35,331 nt of DNA, taken from the NCBI GenBank assembly GCA_944377405.1, contig CALWES010000015.1:1-35331 (forward strand), read 5' to 3'. A model generated the notes under the pieces. That model saw nothing but the letters and a program-made list of their open reading frames with translations. It was not told where the DNA came from and searched no databases. Every line of letters starts with the position of its first letter. Position 1 is the first letter of the stretch. The position numbers were made by a program, and so were the translations under genes. Shown piece by piece: positions 28,370 to 35,331 of the stretch. The DNA is from an uncultured Lachnospiraceae bacterium. GTDB lineage: Bacteria; Bacillota; Clostridia; Lachnospirales; Lachnospiraceae.

Positions 28370-29017
28370 ATGAAATCGATACTGATCATAGGCATGGGAC
28401 GTTTTGGCAGACACATGGCAGAGAAGCTGCAGGAGCTGCATCATGAGGTCCTGGCGGTGGACAGGGATGAGGAACGGGTCAATCAGGCCCTCCCCTATGT
28501 GACCAACGCTCAGATCGGAGACGCAACCAACGAAGACTTTATCAGAAGACTTGGGGTCAAGAACTTCGACTTCTGCGTAGTGGGGGTGGGGGATGACTTC
28601 CAGAGCTCCCTGATCATTACCTCTCTTCTGAAGGACAACGGAGCCCGCATGGTGATCTCCAGGGCTTCCAGGGATATGCAGGCGAAACTTCTTCTGCGGA
28701 ACGGGGCCAATGAAGTGGTATATCCGGAGAAGCAGCAGGCAATCTGGGCAGCAGTCCGCTACAGCTCGGACAATGTATTCGACTACATCCCCCTTACGGA
28801 GAAGGTCTCCATCTATGAGACGCCGGTGCCGGCAGCCTGGATGGGAAAGACCATTGCAGAGCTTAAGATCAGACAACGCTACCACATCAATATTGTGGCA
28901 GTACGCCGGGGCGGCGAGGTGATCTCCGTACCGGGAGCAGACTATACCTTTACGGGATCCGAGGTGATCTTTGTACTGGGAGAGAACCGGGATGTGACCA
29001 AGTTCACCCATTTCTAA
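28370..29017 (+). CDS. ktrA: Potassium channel regulatory subunit KtrA (RCK/TrkA type)
   Basis: A 215-residue cytoplasmic RCK protein forming an octameric ring under KtrB. The N-terminal Rossmann domain has IIGMGRFGRHMAEKL and the acidic end of beta-2, VDRDEERV; the C-terminal RCK_C domain (about 135-215) ends with VIFVLGENRDVTKF. Members bind ATP/ADP or NAD(H), and the RCK_C domain binds c-di-AMP in several Firmicutes. The gene starts directly after the murA stop (TAA ATG), so it is probably expressed with murA. Its likely partner ktrB is 1.3 kb away on the other strand. Confidence 0.93.
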   Translation: MKSILIIGMGRFGRHMAEKLQELHHEVLAVDRDEERVNQALPYVTNAQIGDATNEDFIRRLGVKNFDFCVVGVGDDFQSSLIITSLLKDNGARMVISRASRDMQAKLLLRNGANEVVYPEKQQAIWAAVRYSSDNVFDYIPLTEKVSIYETPVPAAWMGKTIAELKIRQRYHINIVAVRRGGEVISVPGADYTFTGSEVIFVLGENRDVTKFTHF

Positions 29018-29033
29018 ATCAAAGGAGACAGCC

Positions 29034-30137
29034 ATGAAACCATTTGACGCAAGTGTCAGAAAACAGATCAAAAAACAGGCAAAGCAGGAAGTAAAGAGCC
29101 GTCTTGGATCTGTGATCGGGACCCAGATCCTCTATTCCCTGCCCTTTGCAGCCATCGGAGCGGTCCTCTATTTCATGCTGATCGCAAGGATCCTGGTTTT
29201 CGCCTTCCAGTTCGGAACAGGCGGCATGGCAGGGGCCTCGGAGGACGCCATGATGCTGGCATCCATGAAGCTGATCGGAGAGGTAGTCCTGATGTGCCTT
29301 GGAGCAATGGTTTTATATCTGCTCATCGGATCGGCCCTTACCTTCGGACTTATGCAGTACTTTATCCGGCTCTATCGGGGAGAGAAGCCCACGGTGGGTC
29401 TTCTGGGCTACGGCTTCTGCGGGATCCGGCGTTTCTGGAACAGCATCAAGCTGGCGGTGTGCATCGGCTTCCGGAGTTTCCTGTGGATGATCATTCCCAC
29501 CATCCTCTATGTGGTGGCAGCTTTTGGCTTTGGCTTGAATGCGGCTATTTCCGGGGCTGATCCGGAGGGCGTGATCCAGGTGATCTACTGGATCTACGTT
29601 GTGGTGACCATGCTGATCGCCATCAAGATCCAGACCTATTACGGAGCCTACATCCTGATGGATCAGAACAGCAGCCTTGGGGCCTGGGAATCCACAAAGC
29701 AGAGCAGCGCTCTCTTTAAGGGAAAATACATTGCCCTACTGGTATTCGAACTGAGCTATCTTCCCTGGTATCTGCTGCTGATCCCCCTGGTACTTGTGGC
29801 AGCCCTTCTGATCGGACTTACAGTCATGAGCTCCAGCGTCCTGCTGATGTCCATCTGCATCGCGGCAGTGGTGATCCTGGCGCTGATATACGTGTACTAC
29901 CTGACGGCTTATTTCAATGCAGCTTTCTTCGGCATCTGTGATTATCTGGGAATGGCTCCGGAGAAAGAAGAGCCGGAGGCAGCTGATGCAGCAGAGGCTG
30001 TAGAGGCCGTAGATGCAGCAGAATCAGCTGCGCCGGTGGCAGCCCCCAAAGCAGAGGCAGCGGAGCCCGCAGAGCAGCCCGCATTGCCGGAGACTGTCCG
30101 GAAGGAGTCCGGAAAAGAGGATTCTGCAGAAGAATAA
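29034..30137 (+). CDS. DUF975 family integral membrane protein
   Basis: A 367-residue membrane protein of the DUF975 family, of unknown function. It has about five to six hydrophobic segments (for example residues 32-60, 82-108, 130-165, 178-205, 235-305). The YWIYVVVTMLIAIKIQTYYGA block and a SLGAWESTKQSSALFKGKY loop resemble members known from many Clostridia and Lactobacillales. The C-terminus from about 312 is Ala/Glu/Pro rich and probably disordered in the cytoplasm. The start follows AAAGGAGACAGCC. It ends the ktrA side of the plus-strand block before a convergent ktrB. Confidence 0.85.
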   Translation: MKPFDASVRKQIKKQAKQEVKSRLGSVIGTQILYSLPFAAIGAVLYFMLIARILVFAFQFGTGGMAGASEDAMMLASMKLIGEVVLMCLGAMVLYLLIGSALTFGLMQYFIRLYRGEKPTVGLLGYGFCGIRRFWNSIKLAVCIGFRSFLWMIIPTILYVVAAFGFGLNAAISGADPEGVIQVIYWIYVVVTMLIAIKIQTYYGAYILMDQNSSLGAWESTKQSSALFKGKYIALLVFELSYLPWYLLLIPLVLVAALLIGLTVMSSSVLLMSICIAAVVILALIYVYYLTAYFNAAFFGICDYLGMAPEKEEPEAADAAEAVEAVDAAESAAPVAAPKAEAAEPAEQPALPETVRKESGKEDSAEE

Positions 30138-30160
30138 AAGACCATAAAATTTAAATATCA

Positions 30161-30191
30161 TGTCCCGGAGGATCGAAAAAGCTCCGGGACA
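30161..30191 (+). terminator. Hairpin after the DUF975 gene
   Basis: A perfect 10-bp stem (TGTCCCGGAG / CTCCGGGACA) without a strong T tail. It lies 24 bases after the DUF975 stop and beside the bidirectional terminator. It may assist termination. Confidence 0.5.
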
Positions 30192-30200
30192 TATCCATTA

Positions 30201-30240
30201 AAAAAGGCCACGTTTCTTGATAGGAAACGATGGCCTTTTA
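30201..30240. terminator. Bidirectional terminator between DUF975 gene and ktrB
   Basis: AAAAAGGCCA and CGTTTC pair with GAAACG and TGGCCTTTT. The stem has A's on one side and T's on the other, so it can end transcription from both convergent genes. Confidence 0.85.
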
Positions 30241-30267
30241 GGTTGCCGTAAATCAACCAACCGGTAA

Positions 30268-31620
30268 TCAACCAACCGTAACGGACTCCTCCGGCTTTCT
30301 GGAAAGAGGCGCCCGGTAATTCCGCTGCATGGCATACAGCAATGTAAGACCTCCGAGACGGCCCAGGTACATCAGGGCGATGAGGACGATCCTGGAGGGC
30401 AGGGAGGCCTCCGAGGAGATCCCTACGGAAAGTCCCACGGTAGCGATGGCTGAGGTGGTCTCGTAGCAACACTGAAGGAGGGGAAGCCCGTCCCGGATGC
30501 TGATGAACATGGCCCCCAGCAGCATACCGGAAAAATACAGCACCACCAGGGTAACGGCGTTTGGCAGGACGGAGCCCGGAAGTCTCCGGTCGAAGACCTC
30601 GATGCCGCCCTTTCTGCGGATGAAGCTTATGGTACATAGGAGCATCACCGCAAAGGAGGTGGTCTTGATACCGCCGGCAGTGGAACCGGGGGATCCGCCG
30701 ATGAGCATCAGGATGATGGTGACGATGGAGGACTCGGTACTGAGGGCAGTCTGGTCGATGGTATTGAATCCAGCCGTTCTGGGCGTCACGGACTGGAAGA
30801 GGGCGGCCCAGACCTTTTCCGGCAGGCTCAGCTCCGCCCACTGGGGCAGGCTCATTTCATAAAAGAAGAAGAACAGGGCCGGAAACAGGATAATGCAGAA
30901 GGTGGTGACCAGCACCAGCTTGGTCTGAAGCCGGTAAAGGCGGAAATGAAGCTTGTGGCGGCAGATGTCCTCCCATACCAGAAAGCCGATACCGCCGATG
31001 ATGATCAGCAGCATGATCACCGTATTCACCAGGGGATCCGCAATATAATAACAGAGGGAATCGTAGGGCTTGAACTGTCCCATCAGGTCAAAGCCCGCAT
31101 TACAGAAGGCGGAGATGGAATGGAAGATCCCGGCCCAGGTCCCTTCGACGACGCCCATACGGGGGATAAAACGATAGGCCAGAAGGATGGCCCCGATGGC
31201 CTCGATGATGATCATGCCCCGGAGGATGAAGCCGGTGAAGCGGATGATACCGCCGTTCTGGGACAGGGAGATGGACTCCTGCATAATGATCCTCTGCTTT
31301 AATCCGATCCGTTTACCGCTGAGGACGAAGATGGTGATGGCCACCGTAACGACCCCCATGCCCCCGATCTGGATCAGGGTGATGATCACCAGCTGACCGA
31401 AAAAGGTCCAGTAGCTGAAGGTATCGTGGAGGATGAGCCCCGTCACGCAGGTGGCTGAGGTGGCTGTAAAAAGGGCATCCCAGAAGGGTGCCCCCATGCC
31501 GTCCCTGGTGGAGATGGGAAGGCAGAGCAGAAGGGCCCCTGCCAGGATGATGGCCGCAAAGCCCAGGGTGATCACCTGGGCAGGTGTAATGTTTTTGAGC
31601 ATTTTTGAAAAAAGTCCCAT
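30268..31620 (-). CDS. ktrB: Potassium uptake channel KtrB (TrkH/KtrB family)
   Basis: A 450-residue K+ translocating membrane subunit with about ten membrane segments. The four selectivity-filter-like loops are visible: TATSATCVTGL, SAFCNAGFDLMG, TPRTAGFNTID and TTSAIATVGLSVG, each with its conserved glycine, plus GGSPGSTAGGIKTTSF. The protein normally works with KtrA, encoded at 28370. It is the only clear lagging-strand gene of the window. The start ATG follows AAGAGGCAC. Its promoter and hairpin-rich leader lie in the divergent gap shared with the KdpD-like gene. Confidence 0.94.
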   Translation of the reverse strand: MGLFSKMLKNITPAQVITLGFAAIILAGALLLCLPISTRDGMGAPFWDALFTATSATCVTGLILHDTFSYWTFFGQLVIITLIQIGGMGVVTVAITIFVLSGKRIGLKQRIIMQESISLSQNGGIIRFTGFILRGMIIIEAIGAILLAYRFIPRMGVVEGTWAGIFHSISAFCNAGFDLMGQFKPYDSLCYYIADPLVNTVIMLLIIIGGIGFLVWEDICRHKLHFRLYRLQTKLVLVTTFCIILFPALFFFFYEMSLPQWAELSLPEKVWAALFQSVTPRTAGFNTIDQTALSTESSIVTIILMLIGGSPGSTAGGIKTTSFAVMLLCTISFIRRKGGIEVFDRRLPGSVLPNAVTLVVLYFSGMLLGAMFISIRDGLPLLQCCYETTSAIATVGLSVGISSEASLPSRIVLIALMYLGRLGGLTLLYAMQRNYRAPLSRKPEESVTVG

Positions 31621-31641
31621 AGTGCCTCTTAAATAGTCTTA

Positions 31642-31693
31642 TCATTCTTATAAAAGTATGATAATATAATGTACTGTTATTTAAGGATAACAG
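31642..31693 (-). promoter_or_regulatory. Two inverted repeats in the ktrB leader
   Basis: CTGTTAT-CCTTAA-ATAACAG is a perfect 7-bp inverted repeat at 31693-31674. A second repeat, TTATCAT ... ATGATAA, spans roughly 31664-31639. Both lie in the predicted ktrB 5' leader. They may be operators for a regulator or folded RNA; they do not match a riboswitch that I recognise. Confidence 0.45.
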
Positions 31694-31709
31694 CCTGAAA
31701 ATCATCATC

Positions 31710-31738
31710 ATTATAGGGTATCCTCCCTGGAAAGTAAA
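31710..31738 (-). promoter_or_regulatory. ktrB promoter
   Basis: TTTACT at 31738-31733, 17-base spacer, TATAAT at 31715-31710. The start near 31703 leaves a leader of about 80 bases that contains two inverted repeats. Confidence 0.65.
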
Positions 31739-31770
31739 GACGGTTTCCGGGGGGAAAGGAAGAAAAAATT

Positions 31771-33135
31771 ATGACGCAGAAACAGCCGGAAGAAAGGGAA
31801 AGCCTTGAGGAGATCCTGCAGATGGAGGCCCCGGAGGAGGGAAGCCTGTCTCTGGATCTGGAAAAAGAAGCAGCAGAGGGGAACCGGGAGGTGATTCTGG
31901 TGGCACTATCGGAATCCGCCAACTGCCCCAAGGTCATCCGGGCGGCAGCCAGACTGGCGGCGGAGCTTTCCGCGCCCCTTAAGGCAGTATACGTGGAGCA
32001 GAGGCGCATCGAGGAGCTGGGGGAGGAGGACCGGCGGAACGTGACGGAAAACATCCGTCTGGCAAAATCCCTGGGAGCGGAGATGCTCTTTGCCTACGGC
32101 ACCAACGTGGTGGGCCAGCTGACGGAGACTGCAAACGTAACAGGAGCCACCAAGCTCTTCATCGGCATTTCCGGAAGGAAGCTCATGGAGGGTAAGGAAA
32201 ATATGGGGATCCAGATCAAGAACCGGATGCCGAGCCTGGATGTCTACATCATCCCGGGAGCGGCGGCTGAGCCTCCAAGGGGCAGGACGGAGGTCAATGA
32301 AGCCGTAAGGAAGAAGACCTATTCCGAAAAATCCCCCTTTATCCTCTTCCTCTATCTGCTGGGGGTCATGGCCCTCTGTACCGTCATCGCCCTGGTGGGA
32401 CGGCGGATCGGCCTGCCCTACGTGGACATCGTGATCATCTATCTTTTCGGGGTGCTGCTCCTTAGCATCCTGGACGGCAACCGGATCTACCTGGCAGCAG
32501 GCTCCCTGTTTTCCGTGGCCCTTGCGGACTATTTCTTCGTGGAGCCCTATTACAGCTTCCACGGCAGCAACTATAAGGACATCGTGACCCTGTGCATGAT
32601 GTTCGCCATGAGCTTTACCGTATCCTCCCTGATGGGCCGGATCCGGCAGGAGCTTACGGCAAACCACAGGACCTCCATGCGGACGGACATCCTCTTCAAC
32701 TGTTCCACGTCCCTGCTGCGGGCAAGGAACAAGCGGGAGGTGGAGAGCACCATTGCGGAGCAGATGACCCGGCTGGTGCGCATGTCCGTGGTGATCTACA
32801 GAAAGAGCGGGGAAGGCAGGCTCATGGGACCCTTCTACTATCCGAAGCCGGGGGTCTCGGAGGCACAGCTCTATCCCCTGGACAATGAAAATGACCGGGC
32901 TGCAGCGGAGACCGTCCTGGAAACGGGGCAGAGATCCGGCTACGGCACCAAAAGCAACAACGGGGCCAGAGCCCTGTACCTCCCTATAAAAAATGGCGAC
33001 GAGATCTATGCCGCCGTGGGCCTTTATCAGGAGGAGGGGGAGCCCCTGCCGCCCTTTGAATACGGCGTGTTGAATTCCATCCTGAATGAGGCGGCCCTGG
33101 TATACGAGCGGCTGTCCGGAGGCCGCAGGAAATAA
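31771..33135 (+). CDS. Kinase-less KdpD-like membrane sensor (USP, four membrane segments, GAF-like)
   Basis: A 454-residue protein resembling the middle of KdpD but lacking both its N-terminal ATPase-like domain and its histidine kinase. After an acidic N-terminus (1-38) comes a USP domain (about 40-165) with VALSESANCPKVIRAAARL. Four membrane helices of DUF4118 type follow (about 188-210, 217-234, 238-258, 270-287), then a GAF-like domain (about 305-450). No HisKA, H-box or HATPase motif exists: the protein ends after GAF. S47-x-S49, then 20 residues, then LKAVY, matches the spacing of the c-di-AMP motif reported in Staphylococcus aureus KdpD. The gene is divergent from ktrB. A -10-like TATAAT (31665-31670) lacks a good -35. 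The start follows GGGGGAAAGGAAG. Confidence 0.82.
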   Translation: MTQKQPEERESLEEILQMEAPEEGSLSLDLEKEAAEGNREVILVALSESANCPKVIRAAARLAAELSAPLKAVYVEQRRIEELGEEDRRNVTENIRLAKSLGAEMLFAYGTNVVGQLTETANVTGATKLFIGISGRKLMEGKENMGIQIKNRMPSLDVYIIPGAAAEPPRGRTEVNEAVRKKTYSEKSPFILFLYLLGVMALCTVIALVGRRIGLPYVDIVIIYLFGVLLLSILDGNRIYLAAGSLFSVALADYFFVEPYYSFHGSNYKDIVTLCMMFAMSFTVSSLMGRIRQELTANHRTSMRTDILFNCSTSLLRARNKREVESTIAEQMTRLVRMSVVIYRKSGEGRLMGPFYYPKPGVSEAQLYPLDNENDRAAAETVLETGQRSGYGTKSNNGARALYLPIKNGDEIYAAVGLYQEEGEPLPPFEYGVLNSILNEAALVYERLSGGRRK

Positions 33136-33167
33136 GCTGAAGAAAGGCTATCAAGAAAGGACCATAT

Positions 33168-34058
33168 ATGCATAAATATCTGACGGCAGCAGGATTTTCC
33201 ACTCTGGATACGGAGCGGAAGGTCTATGAATTCCTGGAGGAGCAGGTGATCCGGGAGGAAAACCTGACGGACCGGGCCGCCCTTATGGAGGGCTGCAGCC
33301 TCCGGGAATACCGGCTTGCAGCAGCGGATCACATCGGGATCTGCGCCGGAGTCCTGGATCTTGGGAACGGAAGCTCCCGGATCGATTATTATTATCCCTA
33401 CTTCGACACGGAGGAGGTCTCCTCCGGAGAGCTCTGCACCGTGGAGCGGTATACGGAGCGGGAGAACTATGCAGGGGTGATCGACGAATACAGGATCGGC
33501 CTGTCCCTGATCTTCTTTATCAACAATCCCGTGGCCTACCGGAAGCTTCCGGACGCAGGACGGGTGGCGGACTTTAAGGGCACCAGGCTCAGCGCCTTCT
33601 GCAATGATGCAACGGTGATCCTTCCGATCCTGAAGACGGAAGAGGACCTGGAGGGCATGAAAAACAGCCGCCGGGAGCAGGAAAGCCTCATCGAGGCAGC
33701 CCGGAACGGAGACGAGGACGCCATCGAGACCCTTACGGCCACGGACATGGATATGTTCAATCAGATCTCAAAGCGCATCGAGAAGGAGGACCTGTATTCC
33801 GTGGTGGAGCAGAGCCTCATGCCCTGCGGAGTGGAGTGCGATCAGTATTCCATCATCGGAGAGATCATGGCGGTGGACGAAACGGAAAACACCTGCACCG
33901 GGGAGATGCTCTGGATCCTAAGCGTTATCTGCAACGAGGTCAGCTTCCGGCTGGCGGTGCCCAGGGCAAGGCTTACGGGAGAGCCGGCAGTGGGCCGCAG
34001 GATCAAGGCCCGGATCTGGCTGCAGGGCAGCGTGGATTTCAGCAACCCGGCAAGATAA
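33168..34058 (+). CDS. DUF3881 family protein
   Basis: A 296-residue soluble protein that I recognise as DUF3881, found mainly in Lachnospiraceae; no function is known. It starts MHKYLTAAGFSTL and contains DLGNGSSRIDYYYPYF, CTVERYTERENYAGVIDEYR and a late GECDQYSIIGE-like stretch (GVECDQYSIIGEIMAV), all typical. No membrane segment or signal is seen. It lies 32 bases after the KdpD-like gene, likely in the same transcript. The stop falls in a short AAGATAAAG repeat cluster. Confidence 0.8.
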   Translation: MHKYLTAAGFSTLDTERKVYEFLEEQVIREENLTDRAALMEGCSLREYRLAAADHIGICAGVLDLGNGSSRIDYYYPYFDTEEVSSGELCTVERYTERENYAGVIDEYRIGLSLIFFINNPVAYRKLPDAGRVADFKGTRLSAFCNDATVILPILKTEEDLEGMKNSRREQESLIEAARNGDEDAIETLTATDMDMFNQISKRIEKEDLYSVVEQSLMPCGVECDQYSIIGEIMAVDETENTCTGEMLWILSVICNEVSFRLAVPRARLTGEPAVGRRIKARIWLQGSVDFSNPAR

Positions 34059-34108
34059 AGCCTGGATCAGTAAGATAAAGTCAAGAGTAAGATAAAGCTA
34101 AGATAAGG
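34052..34108 (+). repeat. AAGATAAAG short direct repeats
   Basis: AAGATAAAG occurs at 34052, 34072 and 34089, with AAGATAAGG at 34100. The first copy contains the TAA stop of the DUF3881 gene; the others fill the gap before the next gene. They look like small local duplications. Confidence 0.6.
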
Positions 34109-34127
34109 TAAAAAAAGAGGCGTTGAA

Positions 34128-34874
34128 GTGAGAAAAACAGTTTCCTATATCATCAGTGTGATCATGGCCCTCTGCCTGATCTTTGCGGCCCTCATCACCT
34201 CCGTGGAGGCGGTGTGCTACTGGAACCCGGGCTACTTTGAAAGGGAATACGAAAAGCACGAGGTGCTGGCAAGCCTTCCGGAGATGAAGCTCACCGGAGA
34301 GGACAGCCTCATGACCGTCACGGAGCACATGATGAAGTACCTCCGGGGGGATGAGGACGCACCAACGCTTCAGATCGAGGTCACCATGGGAGGCCAGAAG
34401 CGGGGCTTCTTTACGGAACGGGAGATCCTCCACATGGAGGATGTAAGGGACCTCTTCGTGGGGGCCCAGCAGCTTCGGGCCGGAGCCCTGGTGCTGATCC
34501 TTGCGGGGGCAGCCCTGCTCTGGATCCTCAGGGACCGGAAGGACAAAGGAAGCGCCCTGCGGATCTTCTGCAGGGGGATGCTCCTTGGCACCGGACTCAT
34601 GCTGGTGCTGGCGGCCCTTCTGGGAGTGGTGCTTGCCACAGATTTCTCCAATGCCTTTGTGACCTTCCATCACATCTTCTTCGACAACGACCTGTGGATC
34701 CTGGATCCCAGGGTGGATATGCTGGTGAACATCGTGCCGGAGGGCTTCTTCTTCGACACGGCGGCCCGGATCCTGGGGCTCTTCCTGGGGGCCCTTGTGC
34801 TGCTCTGCAGCCTGTCCCTCTGGTACCTGGGCCGCAGCCCCAGGCGCAGTGGCCGCCGGGAAAATAAGGCTTGA
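34128..34874 (+). CDS. Lit-like integral membrane protein (DUF1461/TIGR01906)
   Basis: A 248-residue membrane protein with helices near residues 7-28, 117-135, 147-171 and 212-233 and two extracytoplasmic stretches. It fits the TIGR01906/DUF1461 family, which includes Lit, the lipoprotein intramolecular transacylase that moves an acyl chain on lipoproteins to give a lyso form. Lit activity depends on two conserved histidines; candidates here are H102 (EILHMEDVRDLF) and H181/H182 (FVTFHHIFFDNDLWILDP). Whether this protein is a true transacylase or a related family member is open. The start is GTG (34128) after AGAGGCGTTGAA. The TGA stop overlaps the -35 of tRNA-Arg. Confidence 0.72.
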   Translation: MRKTVSYIISVIMALCLIFAALITSVEAVCYWNPGYFEREYEKHEVLASLPEMKLTGEDSLMTVTEHMMKYLRGDEDAPTLQIEVTMGGQKRGFFTEREILHMEDVRDLFVGAQQLRAGALVLILAGAALLWILRDRKDKGSALRIFCRGMLLGTGLMLVLAALLGVVLATDFSNAFVTFHHIFFDNDLWILDPRVDMLVNIVPEGFFFDTAARILGLFLGALVLLCSLSLWYLGRSPRRSGRRENKA

Positions 34875-34900
34875 TAAACCGGATGCATCCATGTTATAAT
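34871..34900 (+). promoter_or_regulatory. tRNA-Arg promoter
   Basis: TTGATA at 34871-34876, 18-base spacer, TATAAT at 34895-34900, with TG one base upstream of the -10. The -35 overlaps the stop of the Lit-like gene. The start near 34907 is about 30 bases before the tRNA. Confidence 0.75.
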
Positions 34901-34935
34901 GCATTACTGCGTAAGCAAAAACCAAATCGGCACAA

Positions 34936-35009
34936 GTCTCTGTAGCTCAGCAGGATAGAGCGTTCGCCTCCTAAGCGAAAGGCCAGCGGTTCGAATCCGC
35001 TCAGGGACG
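34936..35009 (+). tRNA. tRNA-Arg(CCU)
   Basis: A 74-base cloverleaf: acceptor GTCTCTG / CAGGGAC, D-arm GCTCAGCAGGATAGAGC, anticodon stem-loop TTCGC-CTCCTAA-GCGAA with anticodon CCT (reads AGG), T-loop GTTCGAATC. No CCA is encoded. Confidence 0.95.
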
Positions 35010-35013
35010 TAGG

Positions 35014-35046
35014 AAAATGCAGGTCATGAGGGCCTGCATTTTTTGT
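35014..35046 (+). terminator. tRNA-Arg terminator
   Basis: AAAATGCAGG pairs with CCTGCATTTT across a nine-base loop, followed by a run of T's. It ends the tRNA-Arg transcript. Confidence 0.85.
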
Positions 35047-35109
35047 TGATCATTTTTGTTGGTCATTAGTCGGAACTGGCTGGTGGGCGGGGTATACCGG
35101 TTCAATGTA

Positions 35110-35275
35110 GGATCAGTACCTGCTCAATATCGGATCAACACCTGCTCAATGCCCGGAGACGGTCTGAATTTCATTTTTTTTGATTTGGGGTGTACGTTTC
35201 AGGGCCTGGTACACCCTGTTTTCAAGAAACCTGATTCTGGGGTGTAAGTTCAGGATAAACTGAACCCTATAGGGT
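35110..35275. repeat. Cluster of direct and inverted repeats at window end
   Basis: GGATCAGTACCTGCTCAAT (35110) recurs as GGATCAACACCTGCTCAAT (35132), period 22. TGGGGTGTACGTTTCAGG (35187) recurs as TGGGGTGTAAGTTCAGG (about 35238). Inverted repeats are GGGTGTAC/GTACACCC (35188-35216), GTTCAG/CTGAAC (35248-35265) and the palindrome ACCCTATAGGGT (35264-35275). I see no convincing gene in 35047-35331. The pattern may be the edge of an insertion element, but no transposase is visible. Confidence 0.5.
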
Positions 35276-35331
35276 AGACACGAGGAAAAAGTGTTTTACA
35301 TGCATTTTGAGAGTCCTCTCTCTACTGTGGA

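Noticed and set aside
27437..29071. A 544-codon open frame on the minus strand
   Set aside because: Antisense to murA and ktrA, both with clear family motifs. No RBS or domain supports it.
31621..31703. c-di-AMP (ydaO) riboswitch in the ktrB leader
   Set aside because: The leader is about 80 bases and lacks the conserved ydaO motifs; only two simple inverted repeats are seen.
35056..35247. A 63-codon open frame at the right edge
   Set aside because: No convincing RBS or domain, and it overlaps the direct and inverted repeats. Probably non-coding.

Overview
The window reads as the replication-origin region of a Lachnospiraceae-type firmicute (Clostridium cluster XIVa). This rests on the 5' 16S rRNA sequence at the left edge, the gene content and order around dnaA, a glmS ribozyme, DUF3881 and DUF4446 genes, and strong sigma-A-like promoters. 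I cannot name a genus. Nearly all genes diverge from a point near 12-13.6 kb: leftward genes lie on the minus strand and rightward genes on the plus strand, so transcription follows the expected replication forks. The one clear exception among protein genes is ktrB.

Left arm, reading outward on the minus strand: dnaA, dnaN, recF, gyrB, gyrA, then a lipoprotein with an RsiV/DUF3298-like domain, glmS behind its self-cleaving ribozyme, tRNA-Ser(GCU) and the start of an rRNA operon with two tandem promoters. The 16S gene is cut by the window edge. oriC is bipartite. DnaA boxes lie upstream of dnaA (13.65-13.69 kb), and a phased box array plus an AT-rich unwinding region lies between dnaA and dnaN (11.79-12.07 kb).

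Right arm, plus strand: an ECF-transporter S component, then rpmH, rnpA, yidD, yidC, jag (ribosomal protein, RNase P and membrane insertion), mnmG, rsmG, mnmE (tRNA/rRNA modification, in an unusual order), crcB (fluoride export), parA, parB, a DUF4446 gene, an 842-residue membrane-anchored protein, murA, ktrA and a DUF975 membrane protein. Three perfect parS sites lie at 20.3, 22.1 and 23.1 kb, one of them in the leader of parA.

The last 5 kb holds ktrB on the minus strand, divergent from a kinase-less KdpD-like protein (USP domain, four membrane segments, GAF-like domain), followed by a DUF3881 gene, a Lit-like (DUF1461/TIGR01906) membrane gene and tRNA-Arg(CCU). The final ~280 bases contain short direct and inverted repeats and no convincing gene.

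Most of the window is conserved core genome. The best candidates for something little described are the KdpD-like protein, whose USP domain carries the spacing of a c-di-AMP-binding motif and which sits beside a Ktr potassium channel, and the large parAB-linked extracytoplasmic protein with a degenerate papain-like C-terminus.
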